Below, in pieces: positions 23,436 to 36,265 of a stretch of 64,000 nt of DNA. The first letter of the stretch is position 1. Every line of letters begins with the position of its first letter. This DNA comes from Rhizophagus irregularis. Taxonomy: Eukaryota; Glomeromycota; Glomeromycetes; Glomerales; Glomeraceae. The notes beneath the pieces are model-generated. The model was not told the origin of the DNA and made no database searches. It was given only the letters and a program-made list of their open reading frames with translations. Location of the stretch: NCBI RefSeq assembly GCF_026210795.1, contig NC_089450.1, positions 1,426,001 through 1,490,000 of the forward strand, read 5' to 3'. Made by a program: the position numbers and the translations under genes.

Positions 23436-25246
23436 TGCTTTGTCAGCATTAAATTCATTAATAACACATGATATATTAATTTCTGACGCACCTTGTGAAA
23501 TCATTTCGATATTCACATTTGCCTCAGCAAGTGTAGTAAACATTTTACCAGCAATTCCTACCATATTTTTCATTTGTTTACCAACTAAGCTTAATATTGC
23601 CATGCCTTCAAGTACATCAACCTACAAATAAAATTTTTTTAGTCAATTAATCAAGGAAAATTCAAAATATCAATATTTTATAAATTCAACATACGTCGCC
23701 TAATTTTTCTAATTCTTTTAATGCTTTTTGTAAATCCTTTTTTACGATTTCCGCACCTAGTGCCATAGATACGTGGACTTCGCTTGTAGAAATCAAATCT
23801 ACAACAATACCGTAAGTATCTAAAGCTGCAAAAATTCGTGCGAAAAATCCATGGCTCATAATTTTACGATTTGAATGGATATTTAGAACAATAATATTGT
23901 TTTTTATGGTAACAGCAGTAGGATGTCTTCTATGATATCCATTTTTAAGGGATCCTTTCTTAGACTTTTTAGGTGCATCAGGAAAAATAATTGTTCCTTC
24001 TCCTAATGGATTCATCACATTCTTTATACGAATGGGAATGTCCGATCTTATAACTTGTTCCATTGTATATGGATGTATAACTTCAGATCCATAATATGTA
24101 AGTTCTGCTGCTTCTTCAGGTGTAATGATCGATAAAAGTCTTGCATTGGGAACTTTACGAGGATCTGCCGTAAAAATTCCATCAACCTCTTTCCAAATTT
24201 GAAGTTCTTTAGCTTTAAGTCCTACTGCTAAAAGTGCTGCACATAAATCCGTATAACCTCGTCCAATACTATCAATAATACCTCCCGGTACCATTCCAAA
24301 ATATCCTGTAATAAAAAAAGTAATTAATGAGCATTCTGATAAAAAAAAAATGAAAAGACAATTACCAGTAATAACAGGTATCTTATTTCCACATTTATTA
24401 ACTGCATCTGCAATTTTCTGTGACAGATAATCGTAAAATTTTTGATTTAAATTATTAGCATCGAAGCCTTGTTCAATAATATTATCTAAATTAATAATCT
24501 TGTCTAATTTAACAAATTCAGCATTTATTCCCTATAGGTTAAATAATAATGATATTATTGTTATTAAAGTTTCGTTAAATTTAATTCTTGTAATTTATTT
24601 ATTAAAATAATTTATTGAGCATAAATACCTTATCTTGTAACGCAGCTACGATAATACGACAAGACAGTATTTCTCCAACCCCAATAATACTGTCTTTCAA
24701 GCGAGGTGATATTTCATCAATGAGCTATAAAGAAAAAGAATTAATTACCTAAAATTCATATATAAATAAATTTTTATATGTTTTCACCACTTACTTGTGC
24801 AGCATCTAAAAAACTTTTGAGCTTTGTACAATCTTGAAGCAATTGATTTTCTAATTCTTTAAAAATTTCATTTTTAATAATAATTTCTCGAGAAGCTTTA
24901 ACATGATCTTCGTAAATCTCATCTACAATACGAACATATTCTTTGGAACCATGCTTAAGTGCTTCTTCAGAAGCTTTAAATAATCTATTAGTGGTTCCCT
25001 CCGTCTTTGTATTACCACTGCGTGCAGAACAAACTAATGCAACTCGGTGCTTTTCTAAATGAGATCTAGTACAAAAAGTTAAGATGCTTGAAATTTAGAA
25101 GAGAAATTAAATTAATTTACGTTATAAAATACATACCTTACAATGGTGTCTGTGATATTTTCTAAAAATTTTCCAACGCTTGTCCCGCCAAATTTTTGGA
25201 CAATCCACGGTAGGCATTCTTTGTTAGAAATAGGAAGAGCAGCCAT
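23286..25246 (-). CDS. HOM3: Aspartate kinase (aspartokinase), six exons, 529 aa
   Basis: Phosphorylates L-aspartate with ATP, the first step toward threonine, methionine and isoleucine in fungi. Exons (complement): 25137-25246, 24795-25065, 24629-24724, 24366-24531, 23695-24305, 23286-23621. All introns are GT-AG and the sum is 530 codons, like yeast Hom3 (527 aa). The start MAALPISNKE precedes the kinase motif VQKFGGTSVGK. Further family marks are VALVCSARSGNTK, IPVITGYFGMVPGG, GRGYTDLCAALLAVGL, WKEVDGIFTADPRKVP and EAAELTYYGSEVIHP. Two ACT domains follow (from about residue 385, with VDLISTSEVHVS, then GMAILSLVGKQMK and ISQGASEINISCV). These are the usual site of threonine feedback inhibition. 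The last 40 residues are unusual, with IHDQLLP repeated. Cytosolic by family. Confidence 0.95.
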
Positions 25247-26819
25247 TGTAAATCAGATAAAAAAAAATTTTTTTTGATCTAATTTAAAAATTTAAAACAA
25301 CGTGTTACATTACTTTTTCTGCCAATCAAAGTTGAAAGAATATTTTAGTGTTACTAAATGTGGTGAAAAGGGTGGTGTTATTCAACTTCCATTAAAAGTT
25401 ATTGAAATCCAAAATTGGCATTATCATAATAATATTAAATTATATGATAATGATAATGATGATAATGATAATGATGATAATGATAATGTATTATGCATTT
25501 ATAATATTAATGATTATAACAATAAGGTAATAATAATAGTAAAAGTGTAGAAATTGCGGAAAAAGTATATAACTCTGCGCCACCTGCGCCTACGAATCGG
25601 AGAATTCCGAAATAGATAATAAACTAGTTATTTTTATCACAGGATATTTGAAAGGGAAAACATACCGATGAATAACTAGGGCTTTCGCTTCAACTTACTT
25701 AAAAATCGAGCCGTAAAGAAATAGTCTCGAAAAAAAAGTAAATCAATTCCGAGCCAAACATTGTAAGACATGCTTTTTTATTATTTCATTTAATTGTCTC
25801 ACAAATATGTTGATTTTAGCGCGCATTCGAACTTTATTCGGTTAAATCCATGTACAGCAAAAAAAAACGCGTACAAATTGATCAATATTGGGAAAAGTGA
25901 GTAATATATTAATTTAATTTAATCATTCAATAATCATTTTTCTTAATAATGTGTCACATTTGAAAAAAAATGCATAAATTTATTTTATATAAATAGAAAG
26001 ATAAATCTTAATCTATAAGTTTTTGAACTTCGCATCGAGAACCTTAATTATAAAAATAGTAGTACGTGGTCTGTGCTGTGCAAACAATTAAATTAAATTA
26101 TTACATAATTTGGCATGTGTAAAATTAAGATTTTTTTTTTTTCCTTTTGAACAGCCACAAAATTTTCTTTCTGAAAAGAAAAAAATTTAACGACACAAAT
26201 TTAGTAATTTACAATATAAATTATCGGATAAATCAGTCAATATTGGGCTTAGAATAATGTAAATCACAAGACAAATAAATAATTTTAAAAAATATACAAA
26301 TCAGCCAAATTATTGTCTAGGCTTAGCAATAAATTAAAGATTTAATTTAATCAGCCCTAATAAAAATAAGCCCTCTTTAAGACCTAAGCCTTTTTGTATA
26401 ACTTTAATTGAGTGGCTAGAAGAATCAAACATTTATTTAAATCGCGGCTTATTTTTCAGGCTTACTGTTTTTGTTTGACAGCAGATTGATTATTTTATCT
26501 AATTTATTTAAAGTTGCGGCAAAGTCTGAAAAAAATTTTTTTAAATAATTCGATATACATTATTGATACACGTACATAGAGAAATGGGCTTTGAAATACA
26601 TAATAATACAAAGAATGAACTAAATTTTATTATTAACATTTAAAATTATTTAAAATTATTTCCTTATACATAAAATATCAAAAATTCATATTCATAAAAG
26701 TAGATAACTTATTTTACACATAAATAAAGCTAAGGCTTTAAAGAATTCATATAATAAATATAATAATAATATAAATTTATACCATATAAAAAACTTAAAA
26801 AAATGAATTAATTTTTTAA
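25247..26819. other. Intergenic region with a GATAAT microsatellite
   Basis: Lies between the 5' end of aspartate kinase and the 3' end of the GATA gene. It must hold the aspartate kinase promoter (just above 25246, where T/A runs stand at 25260-25275). A GATAATGATAAT repeat occupies 25443-25489. An ORF over it is only the repeat read through. No RNA gene was recognised. Confidence 0.5.
25443..25489. repeat. GATAATGAT microsatellite
   Basis: Alternating GATAAT and GAT units, about 47 bp. Likely length-polymorphic. Confidence 0.85.
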
Positions 26820-28597
26820 TTAATCAATTTCAATTCGTGTTGTGGATGAATAACCTCCTTGTGAAACCCTTGAGGTAGAAGGTGGTGGTGTATTTATAAA
26901 TTGATTTCCACTTTGATTAACATTATGTTGTGGGAATCCGGGATATTGTGTTATATTTAATGCGTTTTGATTTTGATTTGCAATTTGTAAATATGGTGGT
27001 GGATAAGGATGATGTAAATAGGTTCTATGTTGAGCTAAACGTTGCTGTTGCTCTTGAATCGCATTTTGTGCGCGTTTACGTGTTAATTTCGCAAAATCTG
27101 TAAGTTTGTTATTTTATTTTAGTAATCTACCGTTATAAATTTTTTTTTTTAAAAAAAAATAAATACTTACGCAATCCACACGCGTTGCATAACGTTCTTG
27201 CTCCATCTGGTCCACGTCGCCATTCGGGCGTTTCTTGTATATTACATGAATGACACCTTCCCGGAGGTGCAGGTCTTTTCTAATATTTTCATAAAGTTAA
27301 TATGAATACTTGACCGATATAATATTCCTTTTCATATAATGTAACGTACCGTTCGTTTTCGATATTTTGGACGAGAAGAAGCAGCTGTAGTTGATCGTTT
27401 GTTTCTGATAAGTTCAATTTCACTCTATTGGTTGAAGATAAAATTAATGATTTTGATACAATTTTTTCTTTTTTAAAATGATCTCAATTACCAACCGGGC
27501 CACGACGACTTGCTTCATCTTTTAAAGCATTTAGCACGTAAAGAATATCAAAGGCTTTATTTATCATTTCGGAGACATGTGCTTCCGTAGGAATGGGGAT
27601 TGCTGGCTGCATTGGCCAAATGTCTGGCCTACTATTTCCAGTCCGACTGCATATTTCACCATATTGAGTAGCGAATTGGCCGATAATTGCACAATGATCA
27701 ATTATCTGAGATTGATAATAAGGAATCATTTTGTTTAATTATTATTAAAATAAAAAAAAATGTAAAAATATATAATTAAATAAATAAATAAACCTTTCTC
27801 AAATCAGCCATTGTTCGTTCGGTTCCTCGAGTGACAGATTGATAAACGTCCTTTTCAAAAGAAGCACGATAATAATGATATTCTGAAGGGAGTCCACCAG
27901 CAGCAATAGCTGCATCATATTGCATAGTCTGTTGTTGTTGCTGTATTACAGAATCCCGTTTTGTATCTTTTGGAGGTATAGCGTCTTGTTGATTTGAAGG
28001 TAACATTTGTGAATGCTGCCTCTGCCATTGCGACTGTTGATATGGTTGTGTAAGCGTATTTGAATGAGAAAACGAATTTTTCGGGAACGAAGAATGTTGT
28101 TTTTGTTGTGAAACGTTAATTTCGTGAGGATTTAATAAAGGACTAGATTTTGACAGACTCGCGACTGATTCTGATGAATGCTTAGATTCTGGTGACCTAT
28201 TCTGTTCATTTAAGAGAATGTTCGAATTGGATCTACTTAAATTTGGTGTAGTAAGGGGAGGGCTAGGATGTATTTGAGTGGATGATTGTTGTCTTGGAGT
28301 TTCCAAAGATAATGGATGAAGATTTATAAGTGAAGGTGAACTATTAACTGAACTCTTTTGAGATTCAAGCTGAGTTAATTGAACTGAATTAGGTTTAGTA
28401 TGTAAATAAGGTTGCGCGGTATGATTTTCATGATGCGTGGGAGATGTCTTATCAGGATGTTGTGATAGAAGTGACGATATTGGAGGTAAAGTACTTTTAA
28501 GCGATTCTGTCGATGAAGTCACATTTGTCTTTGGAAGAGACGCGCTAGTTGATATTGTTTTATCAACAAGAGGTAAACATATCGAAGCAACATCCAT
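26820..28597 (-). CDS. GATA-type zinc-finger transcription factor, five exons, 491 aa
   Basis: A sequence-specific DNA-binding regulator. Exons (complement): 27794-28597, 27496-27705, 27350-27424, 27171-27279, 26820-27097, all GT-AG and in frame. The long N-terminal part is Ser/Pro/Gln-rich and disordered-looking. A conserved-looking helical block follows, [20 protein letters not shown] to [18 protein letters not shown]. Next is a basic run ([11 protein letters not shown]). The finger is CHSC, 17 residues, CNAC ([20 protein letters not shown], then [18 protein letters not shown]), the standard fungal 17-residue-loop type. The tail is Pro/Asn/Gln-rich. The helical block before a C-terminal finger recalls the NsdD group that controls sexual development, but this is a weak guess. 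Nitrogen regulation is the other common role of fungal GATA factors. Confidence 0.92.
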
Positions 28598-28886
28598 ATT
28601 ATTGAAAATATTGTTTTAATCAAGAACGGCTAAAAAAAGAAAAAAATATAAAAAAAAATTGTTTAATATACAAATTTATTTTCTTGATTTTTTTTTTAAA
28701 AAAAAATAATAATGAAGAGAAAAACAAACAAAAAAAAAGCCTTTTTTTTTTAATATTTTACCTCTTATATAAACTTTTGTGTAAATGGTTTTTTTTTTTA
28801 TTATCAACAATTTAATTTCTAAATTTGAAAATTTTTTTGAAGTTTAAATTCGAGCGCGTTTAGTTGTGCATATCAATTTGTTGGTC

Positions 28887-28900
28887 TATTTTATATAAAG
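28887..28900 (-). promoter_or_regulatory. Candidate TATA box of the GATA gene
   Basis: On the minus strand the sequence reads CTTTATATAAAATAG, about 290 bp upstream of the ATG at 28597. Long A/T runs (28620-28800) lie between and would form the leader. It is the only strong TATA match nearby. It is nearly symmetric, so the plus strand could use it too. Confidence 0.35.
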
Positions 28901-29052
28901 GACTGGGGTAATTTTTTTTTATAATGCCGCCAAAGAATTCTAGAGAACATTGGGCGGGAGAAAAATCTGAACCAGTGGCAACACTGTTGAAAAAGTGGCG
29001 GGGTCAACATTTTTTTAATGAATATTTATTTAAAGAATTTTTTTTATCTTAA

Positions 29053-30800
29053 AACAACCAATAATAAATTCGAACTTGTTCTCAAAACAAAAAGCTCAAT
29101 GAGAAATATTATATAGTATGTATAGTTAAAGTATATATTGTTAATATGCAGTGAATATATATATATACACCCAATATGTATACAAAAGATAGATGACATT
29201 TTGTTGGTGGCTGTTTATGCAAAGTAAATCACTCTTTTGTTAGCCTTCTTAAAAACAGTGCCACGATTGTCCTACAAAGTAAATGCATGCTATTTTTATT
29301 TAAATTCAGGTTTTTTAATTTGTAATAAACAAGCATGTTTGGTTATGCAATGGGTTCGGGTAGCGTCCTAGTTTCAATCCGGATTTCTACGGGTAATTCC
29401 TTAGTTGGAGCTTTGTTCGAAATCGTGTCACATACTATTTAACTTGATCAAGACCTCGTTTGGAATGTTGACAAACAATCGCAGGCCGCGACGCGAATTT
29501 ATAAATCAAAGAACATATGACCCGAATAAGGGAAATGGTTACTTTAGTTGAGATCTGGTCTAACGCGATGAATGGGAACTGATCGGATCGACTACACATA
29601 TTCCCAATTTGTTATTCATCATATTCATCACCGGGGAATCAAATTTGGTTTAGCTCGAAAATTAAGAACCGTTGCTTTTTCCTCTTCTATTTCAATTTAA
29701 TTAAAATGAAATTACTTAAATTTTTTTCATTTAAGTTAAAAAAAGTTATTGGCAAATTTTTATATAAAGGTTAACAAATTGAGATTTCAAAATTCTTGGC
29801 ATAAGTTCTTGGCATGCATTTTAAATCTGAAACTTGCCCTAATCTTAACATCGATACAAACTACGGCCATTGAAGATACTTAAAAAGCACATGCAACTCA
29901 CGCGGGTATGATTTGCAATTACTAAATCACATGAGTGACACGGATGTGTAGCGGACCATAATGTGATAAAAACGAATTAACATAATTAACATAATTAATT
30001 TAACGTGTATCAAAAGTAAAAATATAATTTACGAAATGTTTTCGTAAAAAAAAGCTTGCGGTCCTTTAGATGTAAACAAATTGATATTAAATAAGAATTT
30101 TTGCTGTAATGGCGCAAAATTATATAATTTTTATCTTCACGGCCACAAATATGCTACAAGGATTTCAGGATTTAATATCGGTAATTCTTAAAATAAAATT
30201 GTTCATCTAGATTGTAATCTTTGCCAAGAATTAATGAAACAAAAAAAGAATTTTTTTTTTTTTAATAAAAGAGTGGTTGGTTCAAAAGATCGTCATGACC
30301 AAACAATACTAAAATTACTATACTAAATTTTTTATGCATGAAACGATCTTTGAATGTTACACAATCTAACAATCATTTCAATTAATAATTATCTTGTGTT
30401 CTTGTTTTGCCAAGATTTAAGATTTGGTAATCCATTATGTGTAAAATTATATTTTTTTAGCAATAACGTTTTTAAATTTAGATCCAAGATTTTCAAGAAG
30501 TTTTATGACCACTTTATTTTAATAAGGAAAGAATCTGTGGTTTAAGACTTGCATTTCAAAAACGTAAATGTCAAAAACTTGTTGCATCTTCAAAAGGGAA
30601 AACTTTCATATGATCTAGTTTTTAACAAATTTTCGGATATAGATTAAAGTCAAAAAAGTCAAAACCAAAAAAGGTAGGGTAAGATTCGTAGAATTCTAAT
30701 ATTTGTTTATCTACTAAATATTTATTTAAATCTTGTATAATTTTAAATAACTCCTTTTCAGATTTTATTAATTAATATATCCGTTGATAATATTATTATT
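29053..30800. other. Intergenic region, partly less AT-rich, no gene supported
   Basis: Between the GATA gene and the Kei1-like gene. 29330-29650 has mixed composition but only short frames. Around 30106-30240 a plus-strand frame reads LHGHKYATRISGFNIGN and HLDCNLCQELMK after one stop, which looks protein-like and may be a gene scrap of unknown family. The Kei1-like gene's promoter must lie near 30700-30800. Confidence 0.4.
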
Positions 30801-31737
30801 ATGATGGTTGCACCCACCAAGTTACAATTCAAGAAATGTTGTGGAATTGTTGATCTACAACGAGGTAATTAATTCGGATACATAATTGTGATTTTAATTT
30901 ATTAATTGTTTGTTAATAATCTTGTCTTGAAAAAAATCAGGTGTCGTTCTTATTACAGTATTCGCCCTGGTAATCTTACTTGAAAGAATCTTGTATTCTT
31001 GGTTTTTTTCATTCAAATTAACGGTTAATTAAATTTTTATTAACAGCTTAATAAGGTTTCCGGTTTTTTCGGAATACCGACACTATTTTATGGAGGTGGA
31101 ATTGTATCTATTATATCATATATATACTCTATTATAGCATCAATAGCAATTGTCTATTTTCTGTTTTATGGAGTTTTCCCGGTATTTATATATTTATTAT
31201 TTTAAAGAGTAAATAAAGAAAGTTTCCTAATAATTTATTATTAATCTTATTTTTTTCTTTTTAAGGAAAATCCAAAAATAATTAGATATTATTCTATATT
31301 TTATTGGATAGATTTAATTGCAAATGGATTATTCACAATAATTTTTGGAATATGGTGGTATCTTGTAGTGGATCATTTACCATTAGCAGAAACTGAAAAT
31401 CAAAAATCAAATAATGAAACAGCTACAGTATTAGGAACCTCTCCAACATTACCAGCTTGGAAAACTGAATCAGCTATTGCAATTGCTAATTTGGTTGCGG
31501 TAACATTTGTACATGTAAGTTTATTATTTTTTCAAATTAAATTTTTTAAGCATTATAAGTACTAATTAATTGTTATTCATAAAAAAACAGATTTATTTTG
31601 CTTTTGTAGTTAATTCTTATGCTATATTAGTACAAAAAAGTCAATCATATTTCTCTACATCGGGAATAATTGCTACTTCTCGTATATCAACATCTGGTGT
31701 GGGTTTATTAGATAATCCTCAACACGATGATGATTAA
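30801..31737 (+). CDS. KEI1: Kei1-like regulatory subunit of inositol phosphorylceramide synthase, 207 aa
   Basis: In yeast, Kei1 partners the Golgi enzyme Aur1 to make inositol phosphorylceramide, the first complex sphingolipid of fungi. Exons: 30801-30864, 30941-30969, 31047-31181, 31266-31514, 31591-31737, all GT-AG and in frame, for 207 aa (yeast Kei1 is 221). Four hydrophobic segments are visible. The family pattern LNKVSGFFGIPTLFYGG, then YIYSIIASIAIVYFLFYGV, matches the Kei1 layout (LNK.SG..G...L..G). A longer loop after VVDHLPLAE and a short polar tail ending QHDDD follow. The start MMVAPTKLQF is the first ATG of the first coding exon. An acidic or basic Golgi-sorting signal in the tail was not recognised. 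The identification is from remembered family pattern. Confidence 0.82.
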
Positions 31738-32136
31738 TCACGCATATGTTATTATAAAAAAATATATATATATGTGATCTCATAACATTTATTACCGATT
31801 TTGTATAATATTTAATTTAATACTAATTTAAATTTTGGTTTGTTATTTAGCTCAGATTAAAAAGATAATCTGGCTTAAAAGAGAATTTTATTATGAATTT
31901 ATTACAATAAAAATAGCTATCTATTATTTAAAGAATATTTCTATTATTTTTTTTTTAAAAAAAAATGTGTAATTTTAACACCATATTAATGCTAGAAGAT
32001 GTTTGTACAGCGAACTTACATTACATGTAGCTCTTATCCAAATAATAACAAAAACCTCAATCTCGATTAAGTGTAATATATTACAGGAGAGTGATAATTT
32101 AACAATAAGATTAATTATAAATAAATATTAGATTAT
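31738..32136. other. Short intergenic between convergent genes
   Basis: Shared 3' region of the Kei1-like gene (plus) and the amino acid transporter gene (minus). AATAAA-like signals occur (for example 31906-31912). Nothing else was seen. Confidence 0.5.
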
Positions 32137-34319
32137 TTAATGCATTTCCATTTCCATCGTATCCTGTTTTTGATATCCTTGTCGAAATTTCCAATTCTTA
32201 ATATTTAAATTTAAGTTGGAATAACGATTCTTTATTGCTATTGAAAGGGGATAAATTAAAAAATCGGCTGTTAACATAAAAAATTAATTTAAATCGTTCA
32301 AATTATGATCTGATGATTACCTTTAATCGAAAATGTTTCCTTGCATTTTACTCTTATATACCAAAATGGTATTCCGGCAAGGATAAATCCAACTGCTGCA
32401 AGTGATTGCAACGGAACACGTGCGAAAGGCATTATGATTAAAAATATAGCAACACAGCCAAATATAATAGGTGTGGTAAGCCAAACTTTGTACGGTCTAT
32501 TATTTAATAAAAAATTGTGTTAACGTTTAATATTAACAATTAAATGTTATTATTGATGTATTGACCTTTTTAAATTAGGCTCTCTCCATCTTAATAATAA
32601 TAATCCGAACGTTGTAAGGAAATAAAATATCCATGCAGCAACAGAAACGAAATTCAATAATGTCATAAATGTTCCTGGAATAATCATTGCTATGGTCAAT
32701 CCTGCTTGCATAACCAATGCTGCAGTAGGAGTATTCCAAGTTCCGTGAACTTTTCCAAAGAAAGTAGGTAAATAACCCTCGCGACCAGCAACATAAATCA
32801 ACCTTGATCCTGTGAAAATACTTCCATTTGCTGCACCAAAACAACTAGCAGCAACGCAAAGAGCAAAAACAATACCCCCTACATGCCCAAAAATTTTCCT
32901 ACCAAATTCCTATATAAAAATCAAAACCATTAAACCTTTAATTACAACCTTATTTAAATCTTTATGAAAAAAAAATTATACTTACTAACGCTATAGCATT
33001 AGTCTTGACAACAATAGATGATGGCAATACAGCATAGTAAGCGACATTTGCTAAAGTATAACATACAATCACAATTGGTAAACCAACCATGATCACTCGT
33101 GGAAGATCTCGAGCAGGATTTTTCATTTCTCCAGCAACATAATTTACATTGTTCCTGAATGCAAATCGCACAAAGAAATAAAATCTGACTCTTAGTGATT
33201 GATAAAAATTCTAATGGAGGCAATGCCAACCTTCCCGCTAATAAACTTTAGATATTTGAAAAACTTACCATCCGTCGTATGCCCAAAGACCTAATTTAAA
33301 CATACGCGTTTTTAAAAATGTGTATACGTTAAACTTTCAATGAAAATTCAAAAGTGATCACACAAGATAACTAACCTGAATAAAAGGCTAATGCATAGTC
33401 ACTACTTCTTGTTGAGCTACCTTCAAATATATCCCCATCAAAATTTTTTGTAAGCCCACCTTTACCCAACACAATAAATCCTATTATAGCAATAACCGCT
33501 AAAGTGATCAATTTCAAGGCTGTAAATATATCTTGCGTTCTAGTGGCTAAACGAACACTATATGCATTTATAAAAGAGATAATGATTATGCATAAAGATG
33601 CCACTATTTTATTTAGCCAGAGATGAGTTATATCTGAAAGATGTTCTGCATCATCGTTAAAAATTGAATAATAAATCATACGATTTATATATTCTGCAAA
33701 AATCACAGCAATAATTGCATTACCTCCTGGCTATTCAAGAAATATTGGTTAGAATCGATGATGACAATGAATTCAAAGTCACCAGTGTATTAAAAAGTTA
33801 AAAATTCTTTCAATATACCTTTAAACAGGTTATGGCCGTCCAACTATATAAGAAAGCAGGTAAACTTCCATATGCATGATTTAAATATGCATGTTCACCA
33901 CCAGATAATGGAATTTCAGATCCTAATTCCGCGTATGAAAGTGCTCCAGTGCAGGCTAGAAGCCCACAAATTATCCATACAACTAATGACATTCCAACTG
34001 AACCCGCATGTAATGCAACTGGGCCAGGTGATGCAAAAATCCCAGATCCGATCATCAAACCAACCACTAAAGTTAGTCCATTAAAGAATGTTACTTCTTT
34101 CTCTAAAGTTGCGGGACGTCTTTGTGTTTCCGTTAAACTTAACGGTATTAGATGATCATCGAAATCAAAAATTTCGCTTTGCCGTTCACTTGCTTGTATA
34201 AACGATTGTTGATCATCGTCACTTAGTTCAAAAGAATCGTTACGTTCTGTGTTTAATAAATTACTTTCCTCTGTTGCATCGAAAATAACAGCTGTTGGTT
34301 CTTCTTGATTAGCAGACAT
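32137..34319 (-). CDS. LAT/SLC7-type amino acid transporter (APC superfamily), seven exons, 565 aa
   Basis: A membrane amino acid permease or exchanger. Exons (complement): 33819-34319, 33376-33730, 33269-33290 (only 22 bp), 32986-33154, 32566-32909, 32321-32496, 32137-32267, all GT-AG and in frame. The N-terminus is acidic and polar (about 80 residues). The first transmembrane segment carries the substrate-binding turn VGLMIGSGIFASPGPV. About twelve hydrophobic segments follow. Family marks are [50 protein letters not shown] and LLRWREPNLKRPYKVW. The pattern is closest to the LAT branch (methionine permease Mup1 and animal SLC7 light chains). The substrate cannot be read from sequence. The location is probably plasma membrane. 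The 22-bp micro-exon is needed to keep the conserved YDGW motif. Confidence 0.92.
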
Positions 34320-34662
34320 AACTGTTTGTATTAAATATTTTATTATTAATAAAAGAATAAACGGTAACTTTCTGCTATTTATGTTACATAAAAATCTTCA
34401 GTTTAAATCAAATGTAAATAGATCGCAGATCAGGTTTATTTCGAAATATTCAACAAATTATGCCTAATAGTACAACAAATTTTTAGGGAACAAAAAGAAT
34501 ATTTTGGCGTTTTATCGGGAATTTATCAATTTAATCAATTTAGTAATTTAGACTTCAAAAAGTGGATTAAATGTTAGGAAAAAAATAAATTTAGCTGGAA
34601 AGAAATGACGCTATTAAAAGATCTGTTCAAGTTTTGATTCTAGTTGCATATTTATTCACGAC
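34320..34662. other. Promoter region of the transporter gene and 3' end of the copper transporter gene
   Basis: AT-rich. The transporter's promoter must lie just above 34319. No distinct element was recognised. Confidence 0.4.
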
Positions 34663-35423
34663 TTATGTCCTCTTTTCCTCCTTGGTTTCATTATTGATAT
34701 TTTCAATAACAAAATTACGAGATTCGAGTTCTATTTCATCTCTATAATTGTTATTATTTCCCATTAACACAGAACCTTCTATAGTGTTAGGTGTAATTTC
34801 TGATGAAGGGTGAATTGTATATTGTTGGTAAATTCTACAAATAAAATAATTATGTTACTAAAAATTATATATACGTTAAAAAAATCAAAAAATACTTACG
34901 GAATCGATCGTATATATTCTACGATCAATTGTCCTGTAGTCAAGCCCGTCACCTAGAATTTACAATTAATCAAATTAACATAATTCGTTTCAAATAAGAA
35001 AATCAATTTATCAAAATTAATATAATTCATACCACTATAATAAATATTTGTGAATTCATAGACATTATTAATAACATGTAAGAAAGTCTTAAAGTTGTTA
35101 ATATTCCATAACTAAGAGTTTTCACTGCAATCGATCTAAATCTTTTTTGATTTCGATCATACTTTGATTTTTTATGATAATAATAATTTAAAAACCTTTC
35201 ACACCAACATATTAATGTGACAAAAATGGATGCAAGTACAAATGAGAATATAGAGTTCACTTGCAAAATGGAAATTTTGGATAAATCTGCAGTATTAAGT
35301 GAATTTTTAGCGAAAATATTAACGCAGTTTTTGCTAATATAGAGGTTTCTTACCATCAGAAAAATAAAGCTTATTGTGATCGAAGTGAGCTGGGGTTGTA
35401 TGTTCTGTCATTGTCTCTGACAT
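34663..35423 (-). CDS. Ctr-family copper transporter, four exons, 182 aa
   Basis: A copper(I) transporter that works as a trimer. Exons (complement): 35354-35423, 35033-35286, 34900-34952, 34663-34834, GT-AG and in frame. The N-terminus is short, with Met and His residues (MSETMTEHTTPAHFDHN). Three hydrophobic segments follow. The second holds the signature MxxxM as YMLLIMSMNSQ and the third holds GxxxG as TGLTTGQLI, both needed in Ctr proteins for copper passage and trimer packing. A basic loop (HKKSKYDRNQKRFRS) joins segments one and two. The tail is long, polar and acidic with no clear Cys-His motif. The few N-terminal Met residues suit a vacuolar Ctr2-like protein as well as a plasma-membrane one. 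Copper specificity is inferred from the signature. Confidence 0.85.
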
Positions 35424-36265
35424 TGTAAATATTTATCATTGCTAGAGAACAATGAAAAGAATGACGAATTGAAATTAAGAAATTGGTTTTAAAAATGAAA
35501 TTTAAGCAATACATAATATGGTAGAAATCAAATTTTTATTTCTTAATTATAACCAATCATGCACGACTAATTATTTTTAATGCAAATCGAGGTAGTTATT
35601 TCAAACGTGATTAGCAGATGAAATAAATAACCAATAAATTAGATAACTTATTTAATTAAAGTGTGATTTTAATTAGTTCCAATCCGCGGATTGACAGATA
35701 GGCACATTTTTGGCAATTATAAAGAATAAAGGCAAGGTTTTTTTTTGATATAAAATTTAAAAAATCCATAAAATTCCCAAATTTATATTGGATATAGCCT
35801 TGAGATAATTCCAATGAGTTAAATTTTGTTCTTATACAATCAGTAAATAAAGAGTTATACCACACATCTGAATTTTTATTTTGGACATTCAAAAATTTAA
35901 AAAAATGCGAAAATTGGGATAACCTGTCACATAGTAATCAAAAAAGGATGAAAAAAAGCTCATTAGATTCGTCTCATTAAGACCTATTGAATGATGCTAA
36001 GATCATTTCTCTAGGATTAATAGATATCCTTTAACACTAGTTTTTAAAAAATGTTTAGCATAAAATATCTTGTGATGTATCGATGCTGGAAACATAATCT
36101 TACCGCCATTTGATGTGTCTTAATGAGACGATTATAATAAGCTATAGTTGAGTTCTGTACAATTACTGGTTGTCAAATTATTCTAATTTTCACATTTTTT
36201 TAAAAATTGAGTAGAACTGAACTGAACTGGATAGTTCCAGTTCAGTTTTCATTTGGTTTTAGTTC
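35424..36265. other. Intergenic; holds a TIR repeat
   Basis: Upstream of the copper transporter gene. Apart from the repeat at 35948-36150 and a CAGTTCAGTT-rich stretch at about 36210-36300, nothing was seen. The 78-codon minus-strand frame at 35656-35892 looks random. Confidence 0.45.
35948..36150. mobile_element. MITE-like inverted repeat related to the core of 58178-58709
   Basis: The left arm AGCTCATTAGATTCGTCTCA and the right arm, whose complement reads AGCTTATTATAATCGTCTCA, extend as inverted repeats for about 80 bp with moderate identity. The same core (AGCTCATTGGAATCGTCTCA) occurs in both inner arms at 58338 and 58570. Non-coding. Confidence 0.65.

Noticed and set aside
25302-25550. 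82-codon plus-strand ORF with Asp/Asn repeats
   Set aside because: Its distinctive part is just the GATAAT microsatellite translated. It overlaps the aspartate kinase promoter.
28924-29052. 42-codon plus-strand ORF MPPKNSREHWAGEK with a TATA-like box 30 bp upstream
   Set aside because: Protein-like start, but very short, no family recognised and the TATA box is nearly symmetric. Could be a scrap of a repeated gene.
30354-30545. 63-codon plus-strand ORF
   Set aside because: Hydrophobic Phe/Ile-rich composition typical of chance frames in AT-rich DNA.
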